A stretch of DNA of 64,000 nucleotides from Anaspis maculata (lineage: Eukaryota > Arthropoda > Insecta > Coleoptera > Scraptiidae). The stretch spans positions 55,546,012-55,610,011 of the forward strand of contig OX421965.1 of NCBI GenBank assembly GCA_949128115.1. The letters are read 5' to 3'. Of this stretch, positions 1 to 10,960 are shown piece by piece (position 1 is the first letter of the stretch; each line of letters begins with the position of its first letter). The notes beneath the pieces are model-generated. The model did not search any database. It was not told the origin of the DNA and worked only from the letters and a program-made list of their open reading frames with translations. The position numbers and the translations under genes are program-made.

Positions 1-148
1 AGCCGTGCCGAACTTTTTTTTCTTCAAAAACACCCAAATTGCGATTTCAAAAATTAGAAAGAGAAAACAAAATTCAAATTAGTGTTGCTATTTAATTTTA
101 AAAAACACAATTTGGGTGTTTTTGGAGAAAAAAAAGTTCGGCACGGCT
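1..148. repeat. inverted-repeat hairpin, tail of a tRNA-derived SINE-like unit
   Basis: The first 40 bases and bases 108-148 are imperfect reverse complements. The outermost 13 bases, AGCCGTGCCGAAC, match exactly, and the arms continue through a run of T/A and an AAACACCCAAATT block. The unit could fold into a long hairpin. It abuts a tRNA-like sequence on the minus strand, so it may be the body of a SINE rather than a free MITE. Its outer border may lie beyond the window. Confidence 0.7.
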
Positions 149-214
149 GCGGTTCGATCCCACTACCTTCTAGCTAAGAGTCAGGTTCTTTACCAATGAG
201 CTACCCAGTGACAG
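149..214 (-). repeat. tRNA-derived SINE head / tRNA pseudogene
   Basis: Read on the minus strand this resembles a tRNA 5' two-thirds. An A-box-like TAGCTCATTGG lies near 196-206 and a B-box-like GGGATCGAACC at 151-161, with a degenerate anticodon arm between. There is no acceptor stem and no CCA end, and the sequence runs straight into the hairpin unit. This fits a Pol III SINE promoter or tRNA relic, not a working tRNA gene. The parent tRNA is uncertain; the anticodon region could be Lys-like. Confidence 0.5.
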
Positions 215-446
215 ATGTGCGATCCGCTTCACCTCGTGATAACGGTATCGCCTTGTTTTTGGTCTTGACAGTTCGGCGGTTCAAATTGTGTTTTGGTGAA
301 TGAAAGCATGCCCGATTCATTCAAAAACCACCAATCGTTGAATGTGCATTGACCATTTCTCGTGCAGTTGAGAAATTTGGTGGATTTCCGTCGAAATAAG
401 ATCCGAAATGTCGAAACGAAAAAAGCGACATCAGTTTCAGCCAAAA

Positions 447-2346
447 TCAAGTTCCCGGACGGTATCTTGTGACGTCACGCATAAACTGGATGAGACAACC
501 TATAGTACAACATAACGTCGACCAGCCTTGGTCAAAAACCTCTGTTCGGTTACTCACCCATTTTCTTAATGGGAATCCGCAAGGATTTAAGATTTCGACC
601 ATCTCGTTCTTGAGTTTTAAAACTTGCTCGATAGACTCTCCACCCGTCAACAGATCATCGACAAAAAAAATCAGACAAAATTGTGGAGGATGCCTCGGGG
701 TATATGTCAGCTTGATCAAGTGCAGCTTGATGTAAACATCTGACTGCCAAGAATGAAGCTGCGGTAGTACCGTAGGTAACTGTATTGAGCTCGTATGTAT
801 CTAACTCGTCTTTGGGATCGAATCTCCAAAGGATACTTTGCAGAGGACGATGATCTTCGCACATCGCCACTTGCCGATACATCTTGGTGACATCAGCGGT
901 CAGCGCGACCCGATGCCCTCTGAATCGAACGACAATGTCGAACAAGTCTTGCTGTAATTTTGGCCCAGTCATTTGCAAGTCGTTTAAGGAAACATTGGTT
1001 GATGTCTTGCACGAAGCATCAAAAACCACCCTGACTTTAGTGGTAAGACTGTCAAGTTTGATTACTGGATGATGAGGAATAAAATATCGTATGCCTTCGG
1101 GATCAATCGCGTTGAGTTTGGTCATGTGACCTAGAGTTAGGTATTCCCTCATAAAAATAACAATAATCGCGCTTGAGTTCAGGATTTTTCTGGAATTTTC
1201 TCTCTAGTGACTGAAATCTTCTGGTCGCAATCTCTTTCGAAGCTCCGAGTAAAGAAGTTTCACCCTTCAGTGGCAGACGTACCATGAAGTGACCATCCGA
1301 CAACTTAGTAGTCGTCTTGACAAAGAGGCTTTCGCAATCTCTTTCTTCAGCAGAATATGGACTGGCTTTGACTACGCTTTCCTCAACCTCCCAGAATTTC
1401 TGGAGCTGATCCTTGACCTCCAGAAAATTGCATTGCACGTGAGTTTTAGGAGCTGGCCCCGGCAATGGGCCCGAAATCAACCAACCAAAATGAGTCTCAC
1501 GAAGAATGGGACCAAAGCTCAATCTTATCTGCTCTCCCAGAATGATGTTCCAAAAGTTTTGGCAACCAATCAGAATATCAATATCATCGGGTACATTGTA
1601 CGTCGGATCGGCCATTACAATATTCGGAGGTAATTTGACATTGAATCGTACGGTAGGAACACTACCTGTGATTTTTGGAATTACCAAACACGACAACCTC
1701 AATTCAAAATCGGACAAACGTGATTGAACCTTGACTGGTACCTTTGAGTTTATGGAAATCGTGTTTTGGCTTATACCGGAAACAACAAATTTGATGTTAT
1801 CTTTCGGCAATCGTAGCTTGGAACACAAGCGTTCAGAAATAAAATCGGATTGTGCGCCACTGTCGAGCAATGCTCGCACCTGATTAGGTTTACCTTTGTT
1901 GTCTAAGATTTTGATTACCGCAGTCGATAAAATGCAATACGATTGATTTTCCACAGCATGGTGGTTCGAAATTATCTGAGGTGGTTCGCTTGTATGTTCT
2001 CTTGTGCCGTCAGACACCTCAGTACTTTCAGCAAGATGCAAAAGTGTGTGATGTTTCTTTGCGCATTTTCTACATGAACTAGAACGGCAATTTGTGGCCT
2101 TGTGGTTTGGTTTTATGCAATTCGTGCATAGTTTCAACTTTCGAACGCGTTCAAGCCGTTCTTGTGTTGATAAAGTGAGAAATTCATCACAAGTGTAGTA
2201 AAAATGCTGTCCCTTGCAAATAGTGCACGTACTCGAAATTGTGGTAGCGACCTAGAAAATATTTTTTCTTTCGGCTTTGATTGAGATTTTTTGGCGAAAT
2301 TTGAGGATTCTAATAAATCCGCGCGACCTTTTAGAAACACCTTCAA
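447..2346 (-). pseudogene. BEL/Pao retrotransposon pol remnant (zinc knuckles, aspartic protease, reverse transcriptase)
   Basis: Minus-strand pieces in order give a BEL/Pao Gag-Pol middle. There is a cysteine-rich nucleocapsid region (CTNCIKPNHKATNC, then CRKC), an aspartic protease with LLDSGAQSDFI (DUF1758 type), a linker typical of the family (FGWLISGPLPG), and reverse transcriptase blocks (VRVVFDASCKTS, then FFVDDLLTG as the YxDD box). The 344-aa piece at 1103-2137 is the longest open part. The reading frame shifts near 2140, near 1150-1100 and near 719, so it is dead. RNase H and integrase are absent: homology fades by about 450 and SINE debris follows. The gag piece lies immediately upstream on the same strand. 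Confidence 0.9.
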
Positions 2347-2388
2347 GTTGTCAAGGGTTGGAACATCGAGTTCAGCTCTATATTCCTC

Positions 2389-3270
2389 TCACTTCGTAGC
2401 AGAGATCACATCAAGTTTCTCAGCAACTATATGGATGACCAGTGTATCCCAGCTATCGACTGGTTCATTCAACGTTTTAAAAACATGCAAGTGCTTGTTT
2501 ACCGTATCTATTAACGCCCGAATTTTCGCAGGAGATTCTTCAGAGATTTTTTCAACATTGAAAATTGATTTCACGTGATTTGACCTTAAAATTCGCTCGT
2601 TGTTATATCTGTCGCATAAGCGTGCCCAGGCTGACTCGTATTGAGCAGGAACGTAATCGATTGATCTAATTACTTGAGCCGCTTCGTCTTTAAGAGAAAG
2701 CTTGAGGTAATGAAGCTTCTACATGGGGTCCAGATCCTCCCTCATGTGAACCATACTGGAGAACATTTCTTGAAATTCGAGCCATTCCTCGTATTTTCCA
2801 GAAAAAGTTTGCAATTTGATGCTCGGTAATTGTAGCCTACTCCTCATAAAAAAAGGATTGTTGACGTGTACGCCAGAAACAGAATTCGCCTCCAAAGAGC
2901 TTTGAGCGCTAGATTCAACCGCATTCACTTCAATGCAAAGTTTAGCTGTGCCCACCGTCTCAGAAAACGAATCCTCAAACTCATGCCGCTGCGCGTACTG
3001 AAGTTTTAGCGCCTCGCCATCATCAACGAGTTCCTCTATTTGAGTTTGGATGAGATTGAATTCTTCGAACATTGGTTCGATTTTCGCAATTTTATCGGAA
3101 AGAATATTGACCGCGAGCTTGTCGAGTTTGACACTCTCAACATTTGGAGCATTTTGAGCGGCCTGAATGGCGTTCAAATAGGCCCTGAAGGTTGTTAGGC
3201 GGGACTTGATCGTCCCCCGCTTTCTGACCGCAACGCGTAACAAATTCTCCGCATTGTCTGGAGCACTCAT
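2389..3270 (-). pseudogene. BEL/Pao gag remnant (DUF1759-like)
   Basis: The 183-aa piece at 2719-3270 has the BEL/Pao Gag start, with a charged helical N-terminus and then LQLPSIKLQTFSGKYEEWLEF, the usual opening of the DUF1759 capsid-like domain. A stop after the DLDPM segment breaks the frame at 2719. The same frame reopens at 2574-2389 with KSIFNVEKISEESPAK and WDTLVIHIVAEKL, still matching the family. Together with the pol pieces downstream this is one decayed element read right to left. In the element, Gag would build the cytoplasmic particle. Confidence 0.85.
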
Positions 3271-3289
3271 ATTGAAATCGACAATAGCA

Positions 3290-3790
3290 AATCGCCCTTA
3301 ATTCAAAGCAAAAGTTGCATGCGACTGAAGGAAATGCAATGATCGGAATTATTGGAAAATGGATAAGACTCACGGACATAAAAATGGGCTTGGGGCAGAG
3401 GCTTCAAGCTTGATTTCCTGCTGCCGCGGGCCGCACCCTGTCGTCGATGTCGCCTTGTAACTGTGATGCGATGTACTTGGAGCTGGACTCACTTGCCGCC
3501 GAGATGGGGCAGAGCTTCACGTGGACTGTATCTTCTCGAAGTGCTAAGCCAAATGTGGCTCGTAGGATCACTATGTTGAGCACTACGTTAGCGACGTCGT
3601 GAACGGGTCTTGAAAATGAAGAGCACCTTGGTTGCAGAAATAAACTTTTATTTTCCATAAACTTGCTATTTTACGCTGCAAGTGCCCGTTCCAGGCGACG
3701 CCGACTACGCCATCACAGTTCTCATGCACTCTGACAGCTAACTTCCCTAGACGCCGCCGTGTCATTTCCAGAAGCGCGCGCGCGCCAATT
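3290..3790 (-). repeat. probable BEL/Pao leader and 5' LTR region
   Basis: This sits directly upstream of the gag start on the minus strand. On that strand it contains an AATAAA-type signal near 3650 (GAAAATAAAAG) and promoter-like GC-rich DNA, as expected of an LTR. A plausible LTR start is TGGAAATGACACGGCGGCG near 3770. No second LTR exists in the window and no clear primer binding site was found, so the borders are guesses. Confidence 0.35.
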
Positions 3791-4382
3791 TCAATTCAAG
3801 TACAGAACAATTAGAACATTCAATTTGAATTCAGAAGATGTAATTTAGTCGGAAACTACACCAAACTTCAATTTGGTCCGAAATTAACAAATGAAAAAAT
3901 CTGTGCCGCGGCTTGAACTATCCCCTCCCATTCCCCCTCCTTTTGTAATATTGACATCTGTTTTGGTGAAGTTATACTGTGAAGGTCTACTGCATTGATA
4001 GACGTCACTTTTGAATCAGCTCGATAACCGACTTCAGTTTTTGCCCCTGGAAGGTAGGCAAATGACAATTCTGACAGCTGCACGGCGGTTCCATCGTGGG
4101 TCCGCCTCGTAAATAGTAAAGGAGAGTCTGTAGAGCGTATATGCCAAATTTCAAGCTTTCATCACAAAATGCAAGGTTTCCCTGAAAAATGGTCGTTAAC
4201 CGCCGCACTATAACATAACCAAGTGATTGAAAATTTCTTTGAAAAAAAAACTTGAATTCTTCAAAATTTATTAGCGTAAAACACAAAACAAATCCTTTTC
4301 TAGGAAAGCATAAACAATAAAAAATTAAAAAAAAGCAGTGAATGTCAATTCGCACACAAAACAAAACTGTCCAGGGTCCAAC
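3791..4382. other. no gene recognised
   Basis: This stretch is A/T-rich with a (GC)n patch near 3775-3785. Short ORFs here show no recognisable domain. The left end of the neighbouring piggyBac element should lie here, but I found no TTAA-flanked copy of its terminal repeat. Confidence 0.5.
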
Positions 4383-6196
4383 TCAGTCGATTTTGGCACA
4401 GCACACAACCCACAATTTCCTCGAGCACTGCAAGCAAGTAGGGTGCTGGCATTTCACGCATGTATATTGAGTCTTCCTACGAAGGCTGGAGGGACACACG
4501 TAACAGTACTTACGTTTTTCGAGCCCCTCCTCACGTCTCAGCTCTTCTGGCTCAATCTTTAGTATTTTTTTGATGCTAAGACGAATTTCTGTTGGAATTC
4601 TTAAATTATTCATTCGCCTTTGCATGTGATCTTTAACCAACTTATCACCCAAATTTGACAAGAAATTGAAGCGTTTCAGGGGTTGATTGTCCTTGTAACT
4701 GTTGTACATGATAAAGGCGTTCACTGCACTCATATCCAGTATTTGGAAAAAAATTGCCATTGGCCAACGTCGAGTTCTTCTGCTCTAACTATATACGGCA
4801 CATTTTTCATCGATCGAGTCAATTCCGCCCTTCGTTGAGTTGTAATGAAGTATCATTTCTGGTTTGTTTTCATCATTATCTGACTTGCTGTGATGCATAG
4901 ATGAAATCATCAATACTGCCTTCCGTTTCTTTGGCACATATGATAGAAGCGTCATATCTCTTGTAAAGCCATACAAAGTTGAATTTACTTCTCGGACTTT
5001 GTTCGGCAAGAACTCTGGCAGAATTTCCCTCTTGTTCTTCCGTAACGTGCCAGTATTACGTGAGCTTTCTGGCCTTCAACTCATTCACCAATTCGATCGA
5101 ACTGAACCAGTTGTCAGCAGTAATGTTTCTGTTGGTTCCATTCAAAGGTTTAGCCAACCTTATCACGCTTTGTCTGGGCTTACCTATTTTTTTTCTCATC
5201 CTGCGACAAGGTCATCCCATCAGAATCTTTGCCACAGTATATGTATCCATTGTATGCATACCCGATACGAGCATCTTTGAGCATCATGATTTTGATGCCG
5301 TATTTCACTGGTTTTGCTGGCATGTACATTTTGAAGCGACACCTGCCACAGAAACCGACCAACATTTCATCCACACAAGCATATTCACCGATCATGAATG
5401 CTTTCTGGGCATTCTGAATGAATCTTTCGAACAACTCGCTAATTGCAGCAACAGGATTACTCAACCTTCGCAGAATTCTATCCTCAGGATTATCAAATCA
5501 AAGACAAGCTAACAGTACAGCGAATCTCTTCTGGCTCATGACTAACCTAAAGATTTCCCTCACCTTACCATCTGTGGAAAATATGGAGGCGATATCTTCA
5601 TTGTTGGATTTGAAGATGGCTGTATAGATGAGGAGCCCAAAGAATGCTTTCATTTCGATATAATCGACGGGTTTGAGCTCTGTCTTTTCAGATTATCTGT
5701 ACTGTTGAGCCATTCCATATAATTTGACGTTGGTCCATTGGACAATAAGTAAAATCATGTCATCATCAAATAAGAGATTCCATACCTCTTCCTCATTATC
5801 ATGTTCTTTTATTTTCGTGGGAGCCTTTATACCTGGCAGATGCATTACAATATTATGCAGTGGTGTTCTTGTGTTCCTTGTTGGCTCCTCGCTTGACCAC
5901 TTATGCTTGTTTTTTCCATAGTATGAGCGACTTACTGGAATGTCAACTGAGTCTTCTGAGCTGCCTGATGTTTGCATTTGCTGTTCTACTTCTTCCGCGT
6001 CCGCATTATTATCGCTGACGTCAAGAACATCAGGATCTGGAACGTCCTCTTCATCTGAGACCGATTGTTGGGATTCTGTGTCATGATCAGATAATTCAGG
6101 AACGGATTTGTCATTTTCGTCAACCTCATTGTTATCTGAATCACTCAGATTCATCGAACCACTTCTGGAGGGATGTTTCAAAAATTTTGTCTCCAA
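4383..6196 (-). pseudogene. piggyBac-type transposase, frameshifted
   Basis: Minus-strand ORF pieces line up along a piggyBac transposase. The N-terminus is acidic and Ser/Asp-rich (5693-6196). The catalytic core at 5180-5464 has ACVDEML followed by GRCRFKMYMPAKPVKYG and DARIGYAYNGYIYCG. A further core piece at 4785-5009 has NSTKGGIDSIDE, and a C-terminal cysteine-rich finger at 4383-4760 has CYVC, CVKC, CLQC and CC. At least three frame changes and missing linkers show that it is not functional. In the family these residues form the DDD catalytic site and the C-terminal finger binds the element end. The terminal repeat is seen to the right at 6481-6527. Confidence 0.92.
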
Positions 6197-6527
6197 ATCT
6201 GACGCCTTTTGAAGTGGATGGTAGCGAATCCATTTTCAAAAGCCCAATGGGCCATATTATAATCAATTCTCAAAGAAAATAAATCCCGTGCAAAAAAGTT
6301 ACACTTACGGTGACGTGGGGTCTGATGCTAGACTCCTCTAGAATTTTATTCGCACGTATTGCAGCAGCAACACCCGCTATGCGTCTGAAACGGGTACTGC
6401 ACTTAGGCCTCATCGGGGATTGAAGGTACAAGGAAGGAGGTGGGGATAAAACGCGGAATTTTCAAAATATAGGACTTACAAAATTGAGAGGAGTCTGGTA
6501 GACCCCACCTCACCAGTTACGGGTTAA
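6197..6527 (-). repeat. piggyBac right end with terminal and internal inverted repeat, TTAA
   Basis: The element ends at ...CCAGTTACGGG followed by TTAA at 6524-6527, the usual piggyBac target. About 140-200 bases inside, at 6305-6345, an inverted relative of the end occurs (GGTGACGTGGGGTCT against GGTGAGGTGGGGTCT on the opposite strand). Paired terminal and subterminal inverted repeats are normal for piggyBac-like elements. The transposase start lies just to the left. No matching left end was found. Confidence 0.75.
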
Positions 6528-6609
6528 TAAAACAAAACTCGAAGCTCGTTCAATTTTGCCCATTCTGATCCATAGTGCTTCTCTAATAGGGTTTTTACGT
6601 CTTCAAGTT

Positions 6610-6715
6610 TCTTGTAGAGGTAGAAAACTATCGAAAAAAAAAACTATCGATAGTTCGATAGTAACTATCGAATTCCGGCACGAGACTATCGATATATCGA
6701 TAGTACTATTGTACA
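6610..6715. repeat. TATCGATA palindrome cluster with a cDNA-adapter-like 15-mer
   Basis: Several overlapping copies of ACTATCGATAGT-like sequence form a clustered palindrome. At 6670-6684 lies GAATTCCGGCACGAG, which looks like the EcoRI adapter commonly used in cDNA libraries. Similar ATCGAT-rich DNA at 22560-22650 belongs to a hAT-like end, so this may be a hAT subterminal region beside the hAT remnant at 6856-7150. Confidence 0.5.
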
Positions 6716-6752
6716 TTGGAAAATAAATACATAACTAAAGAAAGTGGGAGTA

Positions 6753-6870
6753 AAATTCATAAAATGAAGAAATTGTTAAAGTATCAATTTATTGGTTGAT
6801 ATGAAAAGTAAAAACAAAATTCATAAAATAAAGAAATTGTTAAAGTATCCATTTATTAGTTGGTATGAAA
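6753..6870. repeat. two-copy tandem duplication, about 66-base unit
   Basis: A unit starting AAAATTCATAAAATGAAGAA and containing ATTGTTAAAGTATC, then TTTATT and GTTG, occurs twice in a row with a few substitutions. The second copy overlaps the end of the hAT C-terminal remnant. Confidence 0.75.
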
Positions 6871-7150
6871 ATGAGCTTTTTTCGGCTTTAAGTTGTCCCG
6901 CTTTGAAGAGATTAGGTTACCACTCTTCGAAAAAATCCTTTCGGATGGTACCGATGTTGCTGTTACGCATAGAAACTTTGATGCCATGCACTTCCAAGCT
7001 TTAGCTTCATCTTCTTCACCATTCTTGGCAAGTTTCAGCCAGTACTTGATAGGGTCAATCTCCAGTGCTATATTTGGTAGTTCCAGATACTGTTCTGTGC
7101 CAATTATGGCGTCACTTTTTGGAGTAGCAATTTTTTTGCATCTTTTGTCC
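6856..7150 (-). pseudogene. hAT transposase C-terminal (dimerisation) remnant
   Basis: Minus-strand translation gives about 95 residues with EIDPIKYWLKLAKNGEEDE, then ATSVPSERIFSKSGN, then LISSKRDNLKPK, and a stop at 6856-6858. This is the hATC block, including the conserved SxxSERxFS segment that carries the catalytic Glu. No N-terminal domain is attached upstream, so it is a truncated fragment. Confidence 0.85.
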
Positions 7151-7458
7151 GCTTAGATATGAAACTCAAGAGGTTCAACCGTTGTGTTTTGCCACCTGAT
7201 AAAATCTTCGGATTGGGAGGCACACCAACCAATATAAAAGCTGGATTTATGTCTTTCGCAGTTTTTACTTTTTTGAAGACTGATTCGTTCTCCACGAATT
7301 GTGACAGCTTGATTTTTTCCGCGCTTGATTATGATTCTTTTGCTTTCATTGAATCCAAAATGCCATTGCCCGAGTGGTTTTATGTTCACTTGTGAAGCCA
7401 GTTTCCAGTTCGCTACCTCCAGGCTCACACCCAATTTGAAAACGGCTCCATGGTCAGC

Positions 7459-7733
7459 AAAAAATAATATGTACATGATTGTGAACGAATATCACAAAAA
7501 ATATACAATCAAAAAATAATATGTACATGATTGTGAACGAATATCACAAAAAATATACAATCCAAAAAATAATATGTACATGACTGTACACGAATATCAC
7601 AAAAAATATACAATCAGAAAAATAATATGTTCATGATTGTGAACGAACATCACAAAAAAGATACAATCCAAAAAATAATATGTACATTATTGTACACGAA
7701 TATCACAAAAAAATATACAATAAAAAAAATACA
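7459..7733. repeat. minisatellite, about five copies of a 55-base unit
   Basis: Units of 53-56 bases follow one another directly. Each contains AATAATATGTACATGATTGT, then GAACGAATATCAC and AAAAAATATACAATC. The later copies diverge (TGACTGTACACG, TTATTGTACACG). Single-base changes separate the copies and there are no spacers, so this is a minisatellite and not an array of repeat plus spacer. Confidence 0.9.
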
Positions 7734-7850
7734 TGTATTCAGTACATCTAGCGTAACATAATGTGGTGGTAGCTTTCATGCCACTTTTTACAAAAAATAT
7801 TCTGGTGCCAATATCGTACAATGAAATTCCATAGCGCGTTCAGCGTGAAA

Positions 7851-9607
7851 TTAAAAAAAGTCTTCGTCATAGAAAATTCTTTCCACATTTACGCCAAGAG
7901 GAGTCCAAATGACGAAGTCGCACCATCGTCTTTCACAAACACCCATTTGAGTCTGCACTTGAGCGTAGTACTTGTGGCCTTTCTTCAAAACAAGATGACC
8001 ATTCTCCAACTGGCAACAAAATCGTCCAAGTTGTTCTTTGCTTAGAGAGCTCAGATCAGATGGGACGTGATGTTCCAAGAGCTTTGGACATTTTATTTCC
8101 AAAACTCCGTCTGATGGAGTTTCAGTGGTGTCCATTAGCAAGCCATCTGGAGAAGATCCTATGCCTGGGTAGCTAGGGTTTATCCTCAAACCTGTCTCGG
8201 TCACTGTAACATCACGTCCCCTTGATGCCATGTAACTGCCGTAATCTTCCCTAGCCTGCTCTTCATTGTTTCTGCCATAATGTAAGGTTGGCATGGTGGA
8301 TTGCACTTGAGTAAAAGTGTCTGTGGACAACGTTAAAAAACTGCTCTGGAGTTTTCTCAAGATGGTAATCTTTTATTATGGAAGCGGTGATTAATACTTT
8401 TCGGAGTCTTAACCATCTCTCACTTCCTTGGTCACCTGTAACACTGCTGGGTGCAGTGTGACCGAACAGAACAGCATCTTAAAACATAGCCACTTGTTGT
8501 CGCAGCACTGCAGTTTCACTTAACTCAAGCGCAAAATCTTCGTAAGCTGGTCGAAGTAAAGATTCCCAACATGACGCTTGTCTAGCTAGTCCTGCTAGTC
8601 ATCTGGACTAGCTAGACATAAGTTTCATCTGATTCTGTTTGTCTTGTAGTTGAGAAGTTTGACATCTCCTAGGACCAAACCCAACTCTCGCTTCTTGGTC
8701 AATAGCGCTGTTGTACCTTCTGGTACAAAGACCTGGTTGTTTTTGTTGGCTTCCCTTGTTCCATCCACAGGTGGCACTTGTACACGCCGTTTCATTGCCC
8801 AAAATATGAGTTTGCAGACTGAACAACAATGCTGCAATATGGCTGCACCTCCCCATGGCCAAAGCTTTACAGTCACAACTCCCGTCAACTACCTGGCCAC
8901 ATTGACCAAACATCACCATCACATTATAAAAAGTGCTTTTGTATGATGCTTTCACTTTCCCTTTTAAACAATAATGTTTTTGCCACAAAGCATCATGCAA
9001 ATATGATACATGTCCCGATCTGAAATATTGACGTCCACATGTCAAGGGTTTCGAAGAGCTGTAGTCATTCACATTTTTCAATTCAAGGTCCTCATCAGAA
9101 TCGTCCGTAGCCGTAGGGGAATCTCTCGTCGCGTTTTCAGTCACAATGAATGCATCAATGAAGTAGGCGTGAATGTGGCCTTCACAAAAGTTGCGAGGTA
9201 GAGCCGTTGCTGTCGGAAACGGTGTCCATACAGAAGCAACTGGAAATACTGGAGGTGCTGTTACCACAGTGCTGTTAGCTTCCAACAGGGCCTTCCTTTT
9301 CTTACTCTCCTTCAGGAGGAGCCAGCTCTCATTATCAACTTGTTGATGAATGGGTTTCTTTGCTGAAATGGTCTCCTCAACACTACAAAAATGTGCAGAT
9401 TAGGCACATAATGTTCTTCATTCTATTATTGTATCGTTACCTTTCCACTAACTCAGCCTTTTTTTCGTTGCTGTTGACTTTCCTGCAGCTCAGGAATCTT
9501 TTCAAAGATTGTACACTGTTTTTACCTACATCGGCATACGGTAGCTTCGCACCTGGCACGTCATTTTCGTCGACCTCTACGGCAACGTAAGGCAACGAGC
9601 TAGCCAT
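7851..9607 (-). pseudogene. SWIM zinc finger + YqaJ-type nuclease protein, interrupted
   Basis: Exon 1 (9441-9607) starts at an ATG and encodes a short SAP-like helical piece (PGAKLPYADVG, then LKRFLSCRKV). It ends at a GTAACG donor. A 58-base intron (9383-9440) leads in frame to exon 2. Exon 2 carries a SWIM finger, CDCKALAMGRCSHIAALLF, followed by CTSATCGW. Its frame stops at 8608. Homology resumes with ERWLRLRKVLITAS near 8415-8440 and then, one frame over at 7851-8360, YGRNNEEQAREDY, GSSPDGL, GVLEIKCPK and YYAQVQTQMGV. These are the motifs of the PD-(D/E)XK nuclease fold of the YqaJ/lambda-exonuclease family. A stop near 8475 and a frame change near 8330 break the gene. SWIM fingers bind nucleic acid or protein, and YqaJ domains degrade DNA ends. 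Such fusions recur in invertebrate genomes and are often suspected to be element-borne. No terminal repeats were seen here. Confidence 0.78.
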
Positions 9608-10654
9608 TTTTCAAACGTTACTCATTCACCAAAGAAAATAACCTTTTTCCGAACACTTTAAACCTGCTTTAGAACTAAAATCCAGAGATTTGAAAGCTGC
9701 TGAAATCTGAGCAAGAGTGATGTTTGGTGTTGTCAAGTGAACAAGGAATACAAAATATTCAATGAATCTGATGGGGTAATTTCCAAAGTTCGAACTTTTA
9801 CCTAGTACATAAATCAATCAACTTGCGAAACTTTCTCCGATGGCGTCCAGGAGGCCCCATTCGGCAAGCTTGGCCTTCACGGAAGGCAAGTGACTCCATG
9901 ATGAAACAAACCACAAAGCAACATCCTACACAAGCTTGCACGATACCATCCACCACAGGAGATCCACCATGAAGCTCATAAGGAAAATGGAGCTTTTTGC
10001 ATCCGCGCTACCCGATTAGGATCTACTTTTCATTACAGACCAATCATAGGGTAGAAAAGCATCATTACCATATATGGTTAACGCGCCAAAATACGTAAAT
10101 TGTACTGTTTGCAACTATTGTGGTAAAATTTACTACAATTGTAATAAATTTTACTGCAACGTTGCGATAGATTTCTACTTCACCTTTGTAATGAAACTGC
10201 AAGATTTATGAAAAAATATTCAACATTATTTACAGGTAAATTTCACCACGCTCAGTTGTATTTGGTTCCAGTTATTGTTTTGAAAATCAGTGTGGTAAAT
10301 TCTAAAAGAATAATACGATATAAAATTATCTCTATACGTAGCAATATTAGCAACACTTGAAAGAATAAATTGCTACATGTATTTTTATACTAATCTCTTG
10401 GAGCTTTTTGTAGCTATTGTAGGGATTCCTATAATAAGTTCTATGCCACAATGCTTTGACTCTGCCTGCTGAAACATTCTTGGCAAAAGTCAAGTAAATG
10501 TTGTAGAACATACAGGAAAGTGATTTAATACAACGTTGTAGCAAAATTCTTGAACAAATACTTCTGCGTGCGTGACACCAAAAGACAGGAATATTGAAAT
10601 CCATCAAACTCAAAGTCAGCATAAATTTGATTTTACCATGTTTTCTTCAACTTC
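9608..10654. other. no gene recognised
   Basis: Immediately upstream of the SWIM/YqaJ start this region may hold its promoter. The rest is A/T-rich with ORFs of under 95 codons and no domain. Around 10120-10170 there is a run of TTTACTACAATTG-like repeats. Confidence 0.5.
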
Positions 10655-10960
10655 TCAGTTGATACTTCTATCCGGCTCTTGATCCACTTTCTTTTTAAAT
10701 AATTTTTGAACAGCCAACGGCGCTTTCAAACATTTGGCAAGGTGATTCGCCATTCTTGTCGCATTTTTGGCGTAGGACTTTGCACAATATTTGCAAAATG
10801 ACTGCATTCCTCGCTGCATTCGACCGTTTCGTTGCTTTTTCTTAAAACAGACACAGGCTGCAGATGCCTTTTTTTCCGTCCATTTTTCTTCTACTCCGGA
10901 GGGCTCCGGACTGCCACAGAGTCCGGCTGCCTGAACAAGCCCCACGTTGGCAACGAACAC
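10655..10960 (-). pseudogene. BED-type zinc finger remnant (hAT N-terminus)
   Basis: The piece contains CKYCAKSYAKNATRMANHL followed by a Cys and KAPLAVQKLFKKK. This matches the CxxC...RMxxHLxxC pattern of BED fingers at the N-terminus of hAT transposases. The basic stretch before it and the abrupt end after it suggest a single fragment. No hAT catalytic core follows within 1 kb. In intact elements this finger binds the terminal repeats. Confidence 0.72.

Noticed and set aside
149..214. Functional tRNA gene
   Set aside because: There are A- and B-box-like motifs but no acceptor stem, a degenerate anticodon arm and direct fusion to a repeat. It is a SINE head or pseudogene.
4195..4202. Left TTAA end of the piggyBac element (GTTAACCGCC)
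   Set aside because: The sequence after TTAA does not match the right terminal repeat (CCCGTAACTGG), so it is not accepted as the element end.
3868..4364. Overlapping minus-strand ORFs of 71 and 119 codons
   Set aside because: No domain, low-complexity composition and mutual overlap in different frames. They were treated as chance ORFs.
7459..7733. CRISPR-like array
   Set aside because: The 55-base units are directly adjacent without unique spacers, in a eukaryotic, A/T-rich context. It is a minisatellite.
7851..8360. Bacterial or phage contamination (YqaJ-type exonuclease)
   Set aside because: The upstream exon has a proper GT-AG intron, a SWIM finger is fused in line, and the surrounding DNA is eukaryotic transposon debris.
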